From Poindextera sp963719975 (lineage in GTDB: Bacteria > Pseudomonadota > Alphaproteobacteria > Caulobacterales > Caulobacteraceae): DNA of 64,000 nucleotides. Under the pieces are notes generated by a model that made no database searches, had not been told where the DNA came from, and worked only from the letters and a program-made list of their open reading frames with translations. The translations under genes and the position numbers were made by a program. This document shows positions 1 through 8,374 of this stretch, piece after piece. The stretch spans positions 372,001 to 436,000 of the forward strand of contig CAVRED010000001.1 of the NCBI GenBank assembly GCA_963719975.1. Direction: 5' to 3'. Numbering within the stretch: the stretch's first letter is position 1; each line of letters starts with the position of its first letter.

Positions 1-33
1 GTCCAATCCGGCCATGGCCGATAGGATGGAGCG

Positions 34-990
34 ATGCAGCGGCGACATTCGGACACGCACGTCGAGCACTTCGAGCGGCACGGCTGGGTGCTGATCGAGC
101 GCCTGTTGCGCGAGGACGAGATCGACGCCGCCTCCCCCGGCCTCTTCTCGCTCTACCCGACGCCGGAAGCGTTCCACGCCGGCGCCGACCCTCGCGCCGC
201 CCGCTTTCGCGCCGGCGCCGACTTACCGGCCAACCAGGGCGACGACCCGCGCTTTCGCCCGCTGCAGTTCGCTGGCCTGCAGGAATTTCCCTTCCCCGAC
301 CTAGCGCTCGACCTCCTGCCGCTGCACCCGGCGATCATCGCCGTGGCGGAGGACCTGCTGCACACCCCCGACGTTCGCCTTTACCAGGCCGAGACCTTCG
401 CCAAGTACTCGGGCGTCACCCAGTACGATCAGCCCTTCCACGCCGACTACACCAACCACGTCATGCTGCCGCCGAGGCGCGACGGCCGCTATCGCCAGAT
501 CCAGCTCTTCCTCTTCCTCAGCGACGTCACGGCCGCGCACGGCCCGACCCGCATCGTCAGCCGCACCCTCACCGACGACGTCCCGGTGATGCAGCTGTCG
601 TTTCCGCGTGCGCGCGTGCCGGCGGAACGGCACGCCGCCTGGGAGGCCGCTGCCGTGAGCGCGACCGGGCCGCGCGGATCGCTGCTCGTGTACTCGGCCG
701 ATGTCGTTCATCGCGGCACGGAAATGACGATCGAAGGCGGCGGACGCTTCTTCTTCAATCTCGCTTACCGCGCGGCCGGCGCGGACTGGGTGGGTGGCAA
801 TCCCTGGCCCCGTAAGGGCATCGACAACTGGACCCCGCTGGTCGAGGCCCTGAGCGTGCGCCAGCTGGCGGCGATCGGCTTCCCGCCACCCGGCCACGAC
901 TACTGGGACGAGGCGACGCTGGTCGGCGCGGCCCAGCGCTATCCGAAGCTCGATCTCGCGCCCTGGCGCGAAGCCGCAAGGAGCGTCTGA
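34..990 (+). CDS. phytanoyl-CoA dioxygenase (PhyH) family protein
   Basis: This 318-residue protein looks like a soluble non-haem Fe(II)/2-oxoglutarate dioxygenase of the PhyH family. The iron-binding HxD pair is visible in FHADY (about H136 and D138). The distal histidine lies in DVVHRG (about H226), followed about 12 residues later by the oxoglutarate-binding arginine in GGRFFFNL. It ends four bases before an ornithine cyclodeaminase-family gene and is probably cotranscribed with it. The substrate cannot be told from sequence. The family includes phytanoyl-CoA, ectoine and halogenating enzymes, and none of their specific signatures is obvious. The start follows a GGAG-like stretch. Confidence 0.8.
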   Translation: MQRRHSDTHVEHFERHGWVLIERLLREDEIDAASPGLFSLYPTPEAFHAGADPRAARFRAGADLPANQGDDPRFRPLQFAGLQEFPFPDLALDLLPLHPAIIAVAEDLLHTPDVRLYQAETFAKYSGVTQYDQPFHADYTNHVMLPPRRDGRYRQIQLFLFLSDVTAAHGPTRIVSRTLTDDVPVMQLSFPRARVPAERHAAWEAAAVSATGPRGSLLVYSADVVHRGTEMTIEGGGRFFFNLAYRAAGADWVGGNPWPRKGIDNWTPLVEALSVRQLAAIGFPPPGHDYWDEATLVGAAQRYPKLDLAPWREAARSV

Positions 991-993
991 GCG

Positions 994-1950
994 ATGCTGG
1001 TGATCGACCGCGAGACCGTTCACGAGCGCCTGACCTACGACCTGTGCATCCCGCTCGTGCGCAAGGCGATGATCGCGCTCTCGCGGGGCGAGACCCGCCA
1101 GCTCTTGCGTTCAATCATCCCGCTCGGCGGCGGTCATGCCTTCGGCATCATGCCAGGCGCGCTTGGCGAGCGCGCCGCATTCGGCGCCAAATTGATCAGC
1201 GTCTTTCCTGACAACTTCGAGAAGGGCGTCCAGTCCCACCAAGGCGTCGTGGTCCTGTTCGATGGCGAGAGCGGGGCGGTCGCCTGCGTGGTGCATGCCG
1301 GCGAAGTCACCGCCATCCGCACCGCGGCCGCGAGCGCGGCCGCCACCGATGCGCTGGCGCGCGTGGATGCGACGCGCCTGGCGATCCTCGGCTATGGCGA
1401 GCAGGCGGAAACCCACGCTCGAGCCATCGCCCACGTTCGACGGCTCGCTTCGCTCGAGGTCTGGGGCCGGTCGCTGGAGCGCGCGGACGCCTTCGCCGCG
1501 CGGATGCGGGACGCGCTCGACGTGCCGGTCCGCGCCCACGCGACCGCCGAAGCCGCCGTCGCGGACGCCGACATCATCTGCACCGTGACCCACGCCAGCG
1601 AGCCGGTTCTGCTCGGCCGCTGGGTCAAAGCGGGTGCGCACGTCAACCTGGTCGGCTCAGGCGGCCTCGGGCCGGTGGAGGTGGACGACGACCTCGTCGT
1701 GCGCTCGCGCTTCATCGCCGACCACCGCGAAGGGGTGCTGGCCCAGGGAGCGGAGTTCGCGAACGCGAAGGCGAGGGGGCTGATCGGCGACGACCACGTG
1801 GTGGGCGAGATCGGCCAGGTGCTCGACGGCTCGATCCCGGGCCGCCAGTCGGACGAACAGATCACCGTCTACAAGTCACTCGGCCACGTCGTGCAGGACC
1901 TGGCCGCGGCCCAGGCGCTCTTTGAGGACGCTCAGGCGCGCGGCGCATAG
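994..1950 (+). CDS. ornithine cyclodeaminase / mu-crystallin family protein
   Basis: This 318-residue NAD(P)-dependent enzyme has the family layout: an N-terminal substrate/dimerisation half with GxMPGALG, then a Rossmann fold starting at ILGYGEQAETHA (about residues 130-141). Family members deaminate ornithine or reduce cyclic imines such as pyrroline-2-carboxylate, or act in amino-acid steps of natural-product pathways. The conserved IRTAAASAAATDAL segment before the Rossmann motif is typical. It lies three bases after the PhyH-type oxygenase gene, so the two may work on one amino-acid-like substrate, but that is inference. Its 3' end overlaps the 3' end of the convergent phosphotransferase gene by 19 bases. 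Confidence 0.82.
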   Translation: MLVIDRETVHERLTYDLCIPLVRKAMIALSRGETRQLLRSIIPLGGGHAFGIMPGALGERAAFGAKLISVFPDNFEKGVQSHQGVVVLFDGESGAVACVVHAGEVTAIRTAAASAAATDALARVDATRLAILGYGEQAETHARAIAHVRRLASLEVWGRSLERADAFAARMRDALDVPVRAHATAEAAVADADIICTVTHASEPVLLGRWVKAGAHVNLVGSGGLGPVEVDDDLVVRSRFIADHREGVLAQGAEFANAKARGLIGDDHVVGEIGQVLDGSIPGRQSDEQITVYKSLGHVVQDLAAAQALFEDAQARGA

Positions 1951-3046
1951 GCGGAGTAGGCCGCAAGATCGAGGTCGGCATCCGGCCAGCGTCGGCGGAG
2001 CCAGGCGGCGGCGCGCTCGCACCAGCCGGCGAGCTCGGGCATTGCGCGATGGCGGCGCGCAGCCCTGGCGCCGGCCTCAAGCGTAGCGACCATCTGCACG
2101 CGGCTCGCATCGCCCGGCGCTCGGGCGTCGAGCGCGGGAAACGGGCGAAGCGGTCGCACGCTTCCGCGAGACACACCGCCGCCATGCCTTGGCCGAACAG
2201 GACGTCGTCCTCCGCAGCCGGCACGCCGGCGGCCAGCACGCTGCGGAAGGCCTCCTCCAGCGCTGCGTTGCGTGGGTGGTCGACGGTGATCCACGCAGGC
2301 CCGGGAACGTGGATCCAAACCGCGCTCACCAGAGCGTGTCGGTAGTCGGCGGCCTCGAAGTCGATCAGCCGCGCGCCGCCTGCGCCGCAGAGGACGTTGT
2401 TCGGCTGCGCATCGCCGCTGGTCAGCGCGAGGAAGGCGCCGGGCGCAAGGATCGCGTGCTCGACTTCAGCGAGCTCGGCCGACGCTTCGCCGTCGAGCGG
2501 CAGGCCGAGCGCGGCAAGCCTGACGCGCGTCGCCGGCCACGCCGGCCCCAGACCTCGCGCGCGTCCCACCGCCCGGTCTGGAACGCCGTAGCGAGCACGG
2601 ATCGTCGCGTAGTCGGCCTCGAGTTCGGCGGTGGCCGCGCCAAGCGCACCCGCGGCCCGGGCGAAACTGAGAAGATCGTCGGCGTGCGCGTCGGGGCCGT
2701 CGCGGCGGATCAGGTCGGCGAGCGGCGTCCCGCCAACGTCCTCGAGCACCAGGACCGCGGCCTGAAGGTCCGCGGCGATGACCCGCGGCGCGGCGGAAAA
2801 GCCGATCGCCTTGAGGAACTCGAGCGCCGCCCGCTCGCTCGCCACCTGCCGCGGGTCGACGCGGAAGCCTTTGGGATCCTCGCGGAGCCACTTCACGATC
2901 ACAGACGACGGCGCGTCGCCGCCGCCGTCGAGAGCGCAGCGCATCACCGACCACGGCGGGATGGGTTCAGCGCCGACGATGCGGACGCGACCGCCAAAGG
3001 CGTCGGACAAGAGGGTGTCCAGCCGGTCGATGGCGGGGGTGGCCAA
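1932..3046 (-). CDS. aminoglycoside phosphotransferase/kinase-like family protein (frame break near 2094)
   Basis: The protein is a small-molecule kinase fold of the APH family, about 371 residues after correction. The catalytic loop is visible as SGDAQPNNVL (about residue 210), followed by the metal-binding LIDFEAADY. The N-terminal lobe carries VIVKWL, the likely ATP lysine. The frame that encodes this domain loses similarity after RRAMRAACR. The next frame supplies a sensible C-terminus (MVATLEAGARAARR and onward, stop at 1932-1934). A single missing G near 2093-2095 would join them. The start is a TTG codon. It is convergent with the cyclodeaminase gene. Substrate unknown; antibiotic resistance should not be assumed. 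Confidence 0.62.
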
Positions 3047-3204
3047 GGCGAGCGCTCGGGGTGTCGAGGGAAGGGGGGCTCATCCTAGCGCCAGGGCTGG
3101 CGGGGCCGCTAGCCGGCTCCATGGCGAGGACAATCGCCGGCCATTGTCAGCCTTGACCTCGGGGGCCCGTGTGGTCTTCATGCCGCTCCTTTTTCGAGGG
3201 CCCG

Positions 3205-4422
3205 ATGGCCGAGCGCGACGGCGAAAATCCATCCGACTGGGACGTGCCCACCCGCCTGGTGCACGGCGGCTCGTTGCGCTCGGCGTTCGGCGAGACCGCC
3301 GAGGCGATCTTCCTCACCCAGGGCTACATCTACGACACCGCCGAGAGCGCCGACGCCCGCTTCGCCGGGACCGAGCCGGGCTTCATCTATTCCCGCTACG
3401 CCAATCCGACCGTGAGGATGTTCGAGGATCGCCTGGCGCTGCTGGAGGGCGCTGAAGCCTGCCGGGCGCAGGCGTCGGGCATGGCGGCGGTGCATCTTGC
3501 GCTCATGGGGCTCCTGCGCGCCGGCGACCATATGGTGGCGGGGCAGGCCCTGTTCGGTTCCAACCGCTGGCTGATGAACAACTGGATGCCGCGGTTCGGC
3601 GTCGAGACCACGATGGTGCCGGCGAGCAACCTCGCGGCTTGGCGGGCGGCCGTCCGGCCGAACACCAGGCTGGTCCTCATCGAGAGCCCGGCCAACCCCC
3701 TGCTCGAGATCACCGACATCGAGGCCGTGGCCGCCGTCGCCCACGAGGTTGGGGCCAAGGTCGTCGTCGACAACGTCTTCGCCTCGCCGATCCTGCAGAA
3801 GCCGCTGCTCCTGGGGGCTGACGTCATCGTCTACTCGGCGACCAAGCACATCGACGGTCAGGGCCGCGTCCTGGGCGGGGCCGTGTTGGGCTCGCGCGCC
3901 CTGCTCGAGGAGGCCTACCGCGACCCCATCCGCCACACCGGCCCGGCCCTCTCGCCGTTCAACGCCTGGGTATTGTTGAACGGACTAGTGACCCTCGATC
4001 TGCGCGTGCGCCGGCAGAGCGAGACCGCCGCGGTCCTCGCCGACCGGCTGGCCGAACATCCCAAGGTCAAGACCTGCCGTTACCCCGGGCGCAAGGACCA
4101 TCCGCAGCACGAGATCGCACGCCGGCAGATGACCGGCGGCGGCAACGACATGATTGGCGGCGGCACGCTCGTCGCCTTCGATCTCGGCGAGCAGAGCCGC
4201 GCGTTCAATTTCCTCAACGCGCTCAAGATCGTCGATATCTCCAACAACCTCGGCGACGCACGTTCCCTGGCGACGCATCCGACGACCACCACCCACAGGG
4301 CGATGACCGAGGAGCAGCGGCTGGAGATTGGGCTGACCGCGGGCTGGGTGCGCCTCTCGGTCGGGCTGGAGAGCGAGGGCGACCTCTGGCGCGATCTCGA
4401 GCGTGCTCTGGCCGCCGCATGA
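3205..4422 (+). CDS. metZ: O-succinylhomoserine sulfhydrylase
   Basis: This 405-residue PLP enzyme of the Cys/Met-metabolism family makes homocysteine from an O-acylhomoserine and sulfide. The PLP lysine is in YSATKHIDGQGR (about K214); the phosphate-binding YSRYANPT and the FASP and NNLGDARSL segments are also family features. I chose the ATG at 3205 because a GAGGG ribosome-binding site ends four bases upstream; an earlier in-frame ATG at 3169 adds an unconserved dozen residues. The MetZ assignment rests on overall similarity, so cystathionine gamma-synthase or lyase remains possible. It overlaps apaG by four bases (ATGA). Confidence 0.85.
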   Translation: MAERDGENPSDWDVPTRLVHGGSLRSAFGETAEAIFLTQGYIYDTAESADARFAGTEPGFIYSRYANPTVRMFEDRLALLEGAEACRAQASGMAAVHLALMGLLRAGDHMVAGQALFGSNRWLMNNWMPRFGVETTMVPASNLAAWRAAVRPNTRLVLIESPANPLLEITDIEAVAAVAHEVGAKVVVDNVFASPILQKPLLLGADVIVYSATKHIDGQGRVLGGAVLGSRALLEEAYRDPIRHTGPALSPFNAWVLLNGLVTLDLRVRRQSETAAVLADRLAEHPKVKTCRYPGRKDHPQHEIARRQMTGGGNDMIGGGTLVAFDLGEQSRAFNFLNALKIVDISNNLGDARSLATHPTTTTHRAMTEEQRLEIGLTAGWVRLSVGLESEGDLWRDLERALAAA

Positions 4423-4880
4423 CCCGCAACCCCCGCGCTTCGGCTGGCCCGACCTTTCGCGAGAGCCGGCCGGCGCTGGATCGGGCGGTCTACGAGGCCA
4501 GGACCGAACAGATCCTCGTGCGCGTCGAGCCACGCTTCCTGCCTGAGCAGTCGGACGAGCACGAGCGCCGATACGTCTGGGCCTACACGGTCGAGATCGA
4601 GAACCACGGCGAGGAGACGGTCCAGCTGCTGTCGCGGCGCTGGCTGATCACCGATGCGCTGAACCGCACCGAGACGGTGGTCGGCGAAGGCGTGCGCGGC
4701 GAGCAACCGACGCTCGGGCCCAGGCAGGCGTTCCGCTACACGTCCTTCTGCCCGCTGGCGACGACCTCAGGCGAGATGCGCGGCGCCTATCAGATGATCA
4801 CCGACGCCGGGGCCGTGTTCGAGGTGGAGATTCCGGCCTTCTCGCTGCACCTGCCAAGCGCCAGGCGCAACCTGAACTAG
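4419..4880 (+). CDS. apaG: Co2+/Mg2+ efflux protein ApaG
   Basis: This 153-residue protein is a single fibronectin-III-like ApaG domain. Recognisable blocks are YVWAYTVEIENHG, VQLLSRRWLITD, VVGEGVRGEQPTLGP and YTSFCPLATTSGEMRGAYQM. It has about 25 extra N-terminal residues relative to the usual 125-residue length. Members are linked to cobalt and magnesium resistance, though the biochemical role is unsettled. Translational coupling to metZ through an ATGA overlap is clear. Its stop codon is interlocked with that of the convergent MarR gene in a shared CTAG at 4877-4880. Confidence 0.9.
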   Translation: MTRNPRASAGPTFRESRPALDRAVYEARTEQILVRVEPRFLPEQSDEHERRYVWAYTVEIENHGEETVQLLSRRWLITDALNRTETVVGEGVRGEQPTLGPRQAFRYTSFCPLATTSGEMRGAYQMITDAGAVFEVEIPAFSLHLPSARRNLN

Positions 4881-5407
4881 CGGCCCCCGTCGCGGGTGTG
4901 CTCGACGAGGCGGCGCAGCAGTGCGTCGTCGGACACGAGGTTGCTCAGCATGGTCTGCTGCATGCGGGCGAACAGTCGCTGATCTTCTTCCTCAAGGCCG
5001 TCGAGTGCGCGGCGGTTGACCCGGAAGACGGCCCTCAGCGCTTGCAGGTTGGTCGCGCGCCCGTCGGACGTCACCCGCAGCAGCACCTGCCGGCGATCCT
5101 CGGGCGGAGTCTCCCGAACGACCAAGCCAGCGGAGACGAGCTGGTCGACCGTCCGTGTCATGGTCGTTCGGTCAACGGCGCTGAAGTCGGCAAGCTCGGA
5201 CATTCCAAGCGGCTCCAAACGCGCGATCACGCTTAGCGCGCGGTAGCGCGCCAGGTTTAGGCCGAGGGGTCGGAAGGCCTCCTCGAGCACGGCTTCGCGG
5301 TGGCGACTCAGGACTGCGAAGAGATGGAACACGTAGGTGGTCACGTCGAAGGGGAACTCGCCGGTCGGGTCGATCGTGGTCGACGGGCGCTTGGGTGAGG
5401 AGGCCAT
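4877..5407 (-). CDS. MarR family transcriptional regulator
   Basis: This 176-residue winged-helix protein shows the MarR pattern: LGLNLARYRALSVIARL, then LGMSELADFSAVDRTTMTRTVDQLVSAGLVVR (recognition helix) and a wing ending in DRRQVLLRVTSDG. Long flanking helices would form the dimer. I start it at the ATG at 5405-5407, preceded by AGGA eight bases upstream; a longer reading from 5494 has no support. The AT-rich gap upstream holds a perfect palindrome that could be its operator. The divergent neighbour at 5587 encodes a small protein and may be its target. The ligand is unknown. Confidence 0.85.
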   Translation of the reverse strand: MASSPKRPSTTIDPTGEFPFDVTTYVFHLFAVLSRHREAVLEEAFRPLGLNLARYRALSVIARLEPLGMSELADFSAVDRTTMTRTVDQLVSAGLVVRETPPEDRRQVLLRVTSDGRATNLQALRAVFRVNRRALDGLEEEDQRLFARMQQTMLSNLVSDDALLRRLVEHTRDGGR

Positions 5408-5512
5408 TGCGTCGGTCCTGGGCGACGGTTGAACTCCGCCTTGTCGACTCAGATAACCAGAACTCCGCGAATATGCACAAGGTGTAAGCAACATAATTGT
5501 GAGTCACACTAT

Positions 5513-5524
5513 GTGCATATGCAC
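5513..5524. promoter_or_regulatory. palindromic candidate operator between marR-type gene and small ORF
   Basis: GTGCATATGCAC is a perfect 12-base palindrome in an AT-rich 180-base divergent gap. The 8-mer ATATGCAC is repeated in the same orientation at 5471-5478, and a GAGTC site lies at 5501-5505. MarR proteins usually bind such dyads and repress their own promoters, so autoregulation is the likely role, but no binding evidence exists here. Confidence 0.45.
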
Positions 5525-5586
5525 TTTATTCTTGACCTTCGGCCGCCGCTCCCTTAGGGAAGCCCTCCGCACGCGAGGCCCTCCCT

Positions 5587-5811
5587 ATGTCCGTAACCGA
5601 TGACCAAGCCGGCAACGGCAGAACGATCACGTTCCGCGTCGTTCGCACGCCGTCCGGATGGCAGATCTTCGGCGTCGAGTCGCTGGTCAACTCGACGATC
5701 TACCTCTCGCTCGACGCCGCGCTGACCCAAGCGCGCTCCATGGCCGACGTCCTCGCGCGGCACGGCCACCCCGCCCGCGTGATCGTGGATCCCGACGTCG
5801 TCGTCGACTAG
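5587..5811 (+). CDS. small conserved hypothetical protein
   Basis: This 74-residue protein starts MSVTDDQAGNGRT and has no membrane segment or signal peptide. Its middle (GWQIFGVESLVNSTIYLSLDAALTQA) reads like a compact alpha/beta domain of the kind in small DUF2188-like proteins, but I cannot assign it to a family firmly. It lies divergent from the MarR gene and shares its operator-containing gap. Its stop is seven bases from the stop of hslO. Confidence 0.6.
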   Translation: MSVTDDQAGNGRTITFRVVRTPSGWQIFGVESLVNSTIYLSLDAALTQARSMADVLARHGHPARVIVDPDVVVD

Positions 5812-5817
5812 CGCGCG

Positions 5818-6726
5818 TCAGGCGACCGTCGTCGGCTCGATCGCATAGGTGCGCGAGCAGTACTCGCAGGTGACGCGGATCAGCCCATCGGCCTCGACCA
5901 TCTCGGCGCGCTCTCCGGCGGGAAACGACTTCAGCACCCGCTCTATTCGCTCGGTGGAGCAGCGGCAGAAGGCTATGAGCGGCTTGGGCTCGAACAGGCG
6001 AACGCCGCTCTCGTGGAAGAGGCGATAGAGCAGCCGGTCGGGCGGCAGGACCGGATCGACCAGTTCGTCCTCACCGACGGTCGCAATCAGCGCCTCGGCG
6101 GTCTCCCAGGCGTCCTCGGTGGGTCCGCGCGCGTCGTCGGCTGCGATGTTCTGCAGGATCAGCCCGCCAGCCCGCCAGCGCGGCCGCCCGCTCGTGCGCA
6201 CCTGCCCGACCGCGAGCCGCACGCGCGTCGGCGTCTGCTCGGACTGGGCGAAGTAGTGTTCGGCCGAAAGCGCCAGGGTCTCGCCCTCGATCGGCGTCAC
6301 GCCCTGATAGCGCTCCATGTCCTCGCCCTGGTCGACGGTCATGATGAAGAGACCCTGCCCCAGCAAGGTGCGGGCGCCCGGCTGGGCGAAACCGCCTGCA
6401 ACAGCCGCGACCCGGTCCGCGTCGTAACGACAATAACCGCGCAGCGCGCCCTTGGTGTCGTAGTCGGCCACGACATAGGCGACCGGGCCGTCTCCCTGCG
6501 CCTGCAGGATCAGCTTGCCGTCGAACTTCAGGCTGGCGCCGACAAGGGCGGCGAGCGCGCAGGCCTCGCCGAGGAGATTGGCGACCGCGTCCGGGTAGGC
6601 GTGGCGGCTCAGGACCTCGTCGACCACAGCGCCCAGGCGCGCGATGCGGCCACGCACGGGGCGGGCTTCGATCTGGAATGCGGCGACCAGGTCGTCGTCG
6701 ATGGGGTGGGTTTCGGTGGCGGGCAA
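5818..6726 (-). CDS. hslO: redox-regulated holdase chaperone Hsp33
   Basis: This 302-residue cytosolic chaperone is activated by oxidative unfolding of a C-terminal zinc centre. The zinc ligands are clear: FCRCST followed about 30 residues later by CEYCSRTY. The N-terminal domain begins DDLVAAFQIEARPVRGRIARLG, as in the family, and GGFAQPGAR is also present. The reading starts at a TTG codon (6724-6726); no in-frame ATG fits better. In many Caulobacterales hslO follows argF directly; here a divergent GNAT gene sits between them. Confidence 0.93.
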   Translation of the reverse strand: MPATETHPIDDDLVAAFQIEARPVRGRIARLGAVVDEVLSRHAYPDAVANLLGEACALAALVGASLKFDGKLILQAQGDGPVAYVVADYDTKGALRGYCRYDADRVAAVAGGFAQPGARTLLGQGLFIMTVDQGEDMERYQGVTPIEGETLALSAEHYFAQSEQTPTRVRLAVGQVRTSGRPRWRAGGLILQNIAADDARGPTEDAWETAEALIATVGEDELVDPVLPPDRLLYRLFHESGVRLFEPKPLIAFCRCSTERIERVLKSFPAGERAEMVEADGLIRVTCEYCSRTYAIEPTTVA

Positions 6727-6836
6727 GGTGTGGCTCTGCGGACGCGGCGCGGTGCGTGCGAACGGTCTAGGGTGGTCGGCGGATCAAGCAGCAAGATAGG
6801 CGTGGGCGCCGGTCGGCGCCAGCGCGGAAGGCCACC

Positions 6837-7418
6837 ATGCAAGCTCCCGACATGCCAGTCTCGTTCTGGCGCGGCGAACGTATTCGCCTGCGCGCGCTGG
6901 CCAAGGCCGACGCCGCCCATTGGCTCGCCTTCGACGAGGACTCCGAGGCGATCCGCACGCTCGACATGGGCCTAAGCCTGCCTCGCTCGCCTGCGCAGGC
7001 AGAGGCGTGGGCCGAGCGCTTCGCCGACTTCAAGAATGCCGACGAAGCGATGATCTTCACCATCGAGACCAACGCCGGCGACTATGTCGGCAGCCTCAAC
7101 CTCGGCGGGGTCAATCGCCGCAACGGGACGTTCTCGACCGGGACGCGGCTTTCGCGCGAGCACCGCGGCAAGGGCTACGCGCTCGAGGCCAAGCGGATCG
7201 TGCTGCGCTACGCCTTCCTCGAGATGCGCATGCAGAAATACAATCTGCGCTGCCTGGAGACGAACGCGGCGGTCATCCGTCACGCCGCCCTGCTCAGCTG
7301 CCGCGAAGAGGGCCGTATCCGGCGCAATGTCTTCACGGCCGGCGGCTACTTCGACGAACTGCTGTTCGGACTGACGCGCGAGGAGTTCGAGGCAAACGAA
7401 GCCGAACGCGCCGGCTAG
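6837..7418 (+). CDS. GNAT family N-acetyltransferase (RimJ/RimL-like)
   Basis: This 193-residue acetyl-CoA-dependent acyltransferase follows the RimJ/RimL pattern: RIRLRALAKADAAHW at the start, a central YVGSLNLGGVN strand, the acetyl-CoA loop in SREHRGKGYALEAKRIVLRYAF, and NLRCLETNAAVIRHAALLSCREEG. A GGAAGG ribosome-binding site precedes the ATG. The substrate is not evident; it could be a ribosomal protein, another protein N-terminus, or a small molecule. It is inserted in opposite orientation between argF and hslO and abuts the argF stop codon with no gap. Confidence 0.82.
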   Translation: MQAPDMPVSFWRGERIRLRALAKADAAHWLAFDEDSEAIRTLDMGLSLPRSPAQAEAWAERFADFKNADEAMIFTIETNAGDYVGSLNLGGVNRRNGTFSTGTRLSREHRGKGYALEAKRIVLRYAFLEMRMQKYNLRCLETNAAVIRHAALLSCREEGRIRRNVFTAGGYFDELLFGLTREEFEANEAERAG

Positions 7419-8357
7419 TTAGCCGACAGCTCCCAGGCACCAGGCGATGATCGCCTTCTGTGCGTGGATGCGGTTTTCCGCCTCGTCCCAGACGACCGAC
7501 TGCGGCCCGTCGATCACCCCGGCGGTCATCTCCTCGCCGCGGTGTGCGGGAAGGCAGTGCAGGAAGACCGCGTCGGGCGCGGCCAGCGCCATCAGCGCCT
7601 CGTCGACCTGATAGGGGCCGAGCGCTCTCAGTCGCGCCTCGGCGTCCTCGTCGCCCATGGAGATCCAGGTATCGGTCATCACAGCATCGGCGCCCTGGAC
7701 AGCCGTCCTCGGGTCATCGCTCACCTCGATCGCGGCGCCGGCGGCCCGCGCCCGCGCCAGTTCGTCAGGCGTGGGGGCGTAGGCTGGCGGGCAGGCGATT
7801 GTCAGGCGAAAGCCGAGCTTGGTCGCGGCCTGGATGAAGCTCGCGCACATGTTGTTGCCGTCGCCGATCCAGGCCAGTGTCCGGCCGCTCACCGGTCCCC
7901 GATGCTCCTCGAAGGTCATCAGGTCGGTGACGATCTGGCATGGGTGGCCCTTGTCCGAGAGCCCGTTGATCAGGGGCACGCTTGCGGCGCGGGCGAACTG
8001 GACCTGGGTCTGCTGCGTCTTCGAGCGGATCATCACCATGTCGACCATGCGCGAGAGCACGCGCGCGGTGTCCTCGACCGTCTCTCCACGGCCCAGCTGC
8101 ATGTCGGCGCTGGTGGCGATGATCGAATCGCCGCCGAGCTGGCGGATCGCCGCGTCGAACGAGAACCAGGTGCGGGTCGAGTTCTTCTCGAAGATCATCG
8201 CCAGCGTCCGGTCCCGCGCCGGCTGGTCGTCGTCGCGCGCGCCCTTCGGCCGCCCCGCCCGCGCCGCCTTGCGCGCCTTGGCGTCTTCGAGGATGGCGCG
8301 AAGGGCGTCGGGAGCGATGTCCCAAAGGTCGATGAAGTGGCGGGGCGACTCGGCCAT
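7419..8357 (-). CDS. argF: ornithine carbamoyltransferase
   Basis: This 312-residue cytosolic enzyme converts ornithine and carbamoyl phosphate to citrulline in arginine biosynthesis. The carbamoyl-phosphate motif STRTW (about residues 60-64) and the ornithine-site HCLPAHRGEE near residue 268 are intact. I start it at the ATG at 8355-8357 (MAESPRHFIDLWD), 17 bases after the argD stop. Some 170 codons of open frame further upstream are antisense-like and lie inside argD. A charged linker at residues 25-50 is longer than in many homologues. It forms an operon with argD. Confidence 0.95.
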   Translation of the reverse strand: MAESPRHFIDLWDIAPDALRAILEDAKARKAARAGRPKGARDDDQPARDRTLAMIFEKNSTRTWFSFDAAIRQLGGDSIIATSADMQLGRGETVEDTARVLSRMVDMVMIRSKTQQTQVQFARAASVPLINGLSDKGHPCQIVTDLMTFEEHRGPVSGRTLAWIGDGNNMCASFIQAATKLGFRLTIACPPAYAPTPDELARARAAGAAIEVSDDPRTAVQGADAVMTDTWISMGDEDAEARLRALGPYQVDEALMALAAPDAVFLHCLPAHRGEEMTAGVIDGPQSVVWDEAENRIHAQKAIIAWCLGAVG

Positions 8358-8374
8358 GCGTGTGGCGGCTGCGC

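Noticed and set aside
1932..3046. Aminoglycoside resistance gene
   Set aside because: The APH fold is shared by many kinases for choline, homoserine and others; nothing points to drug resistance.
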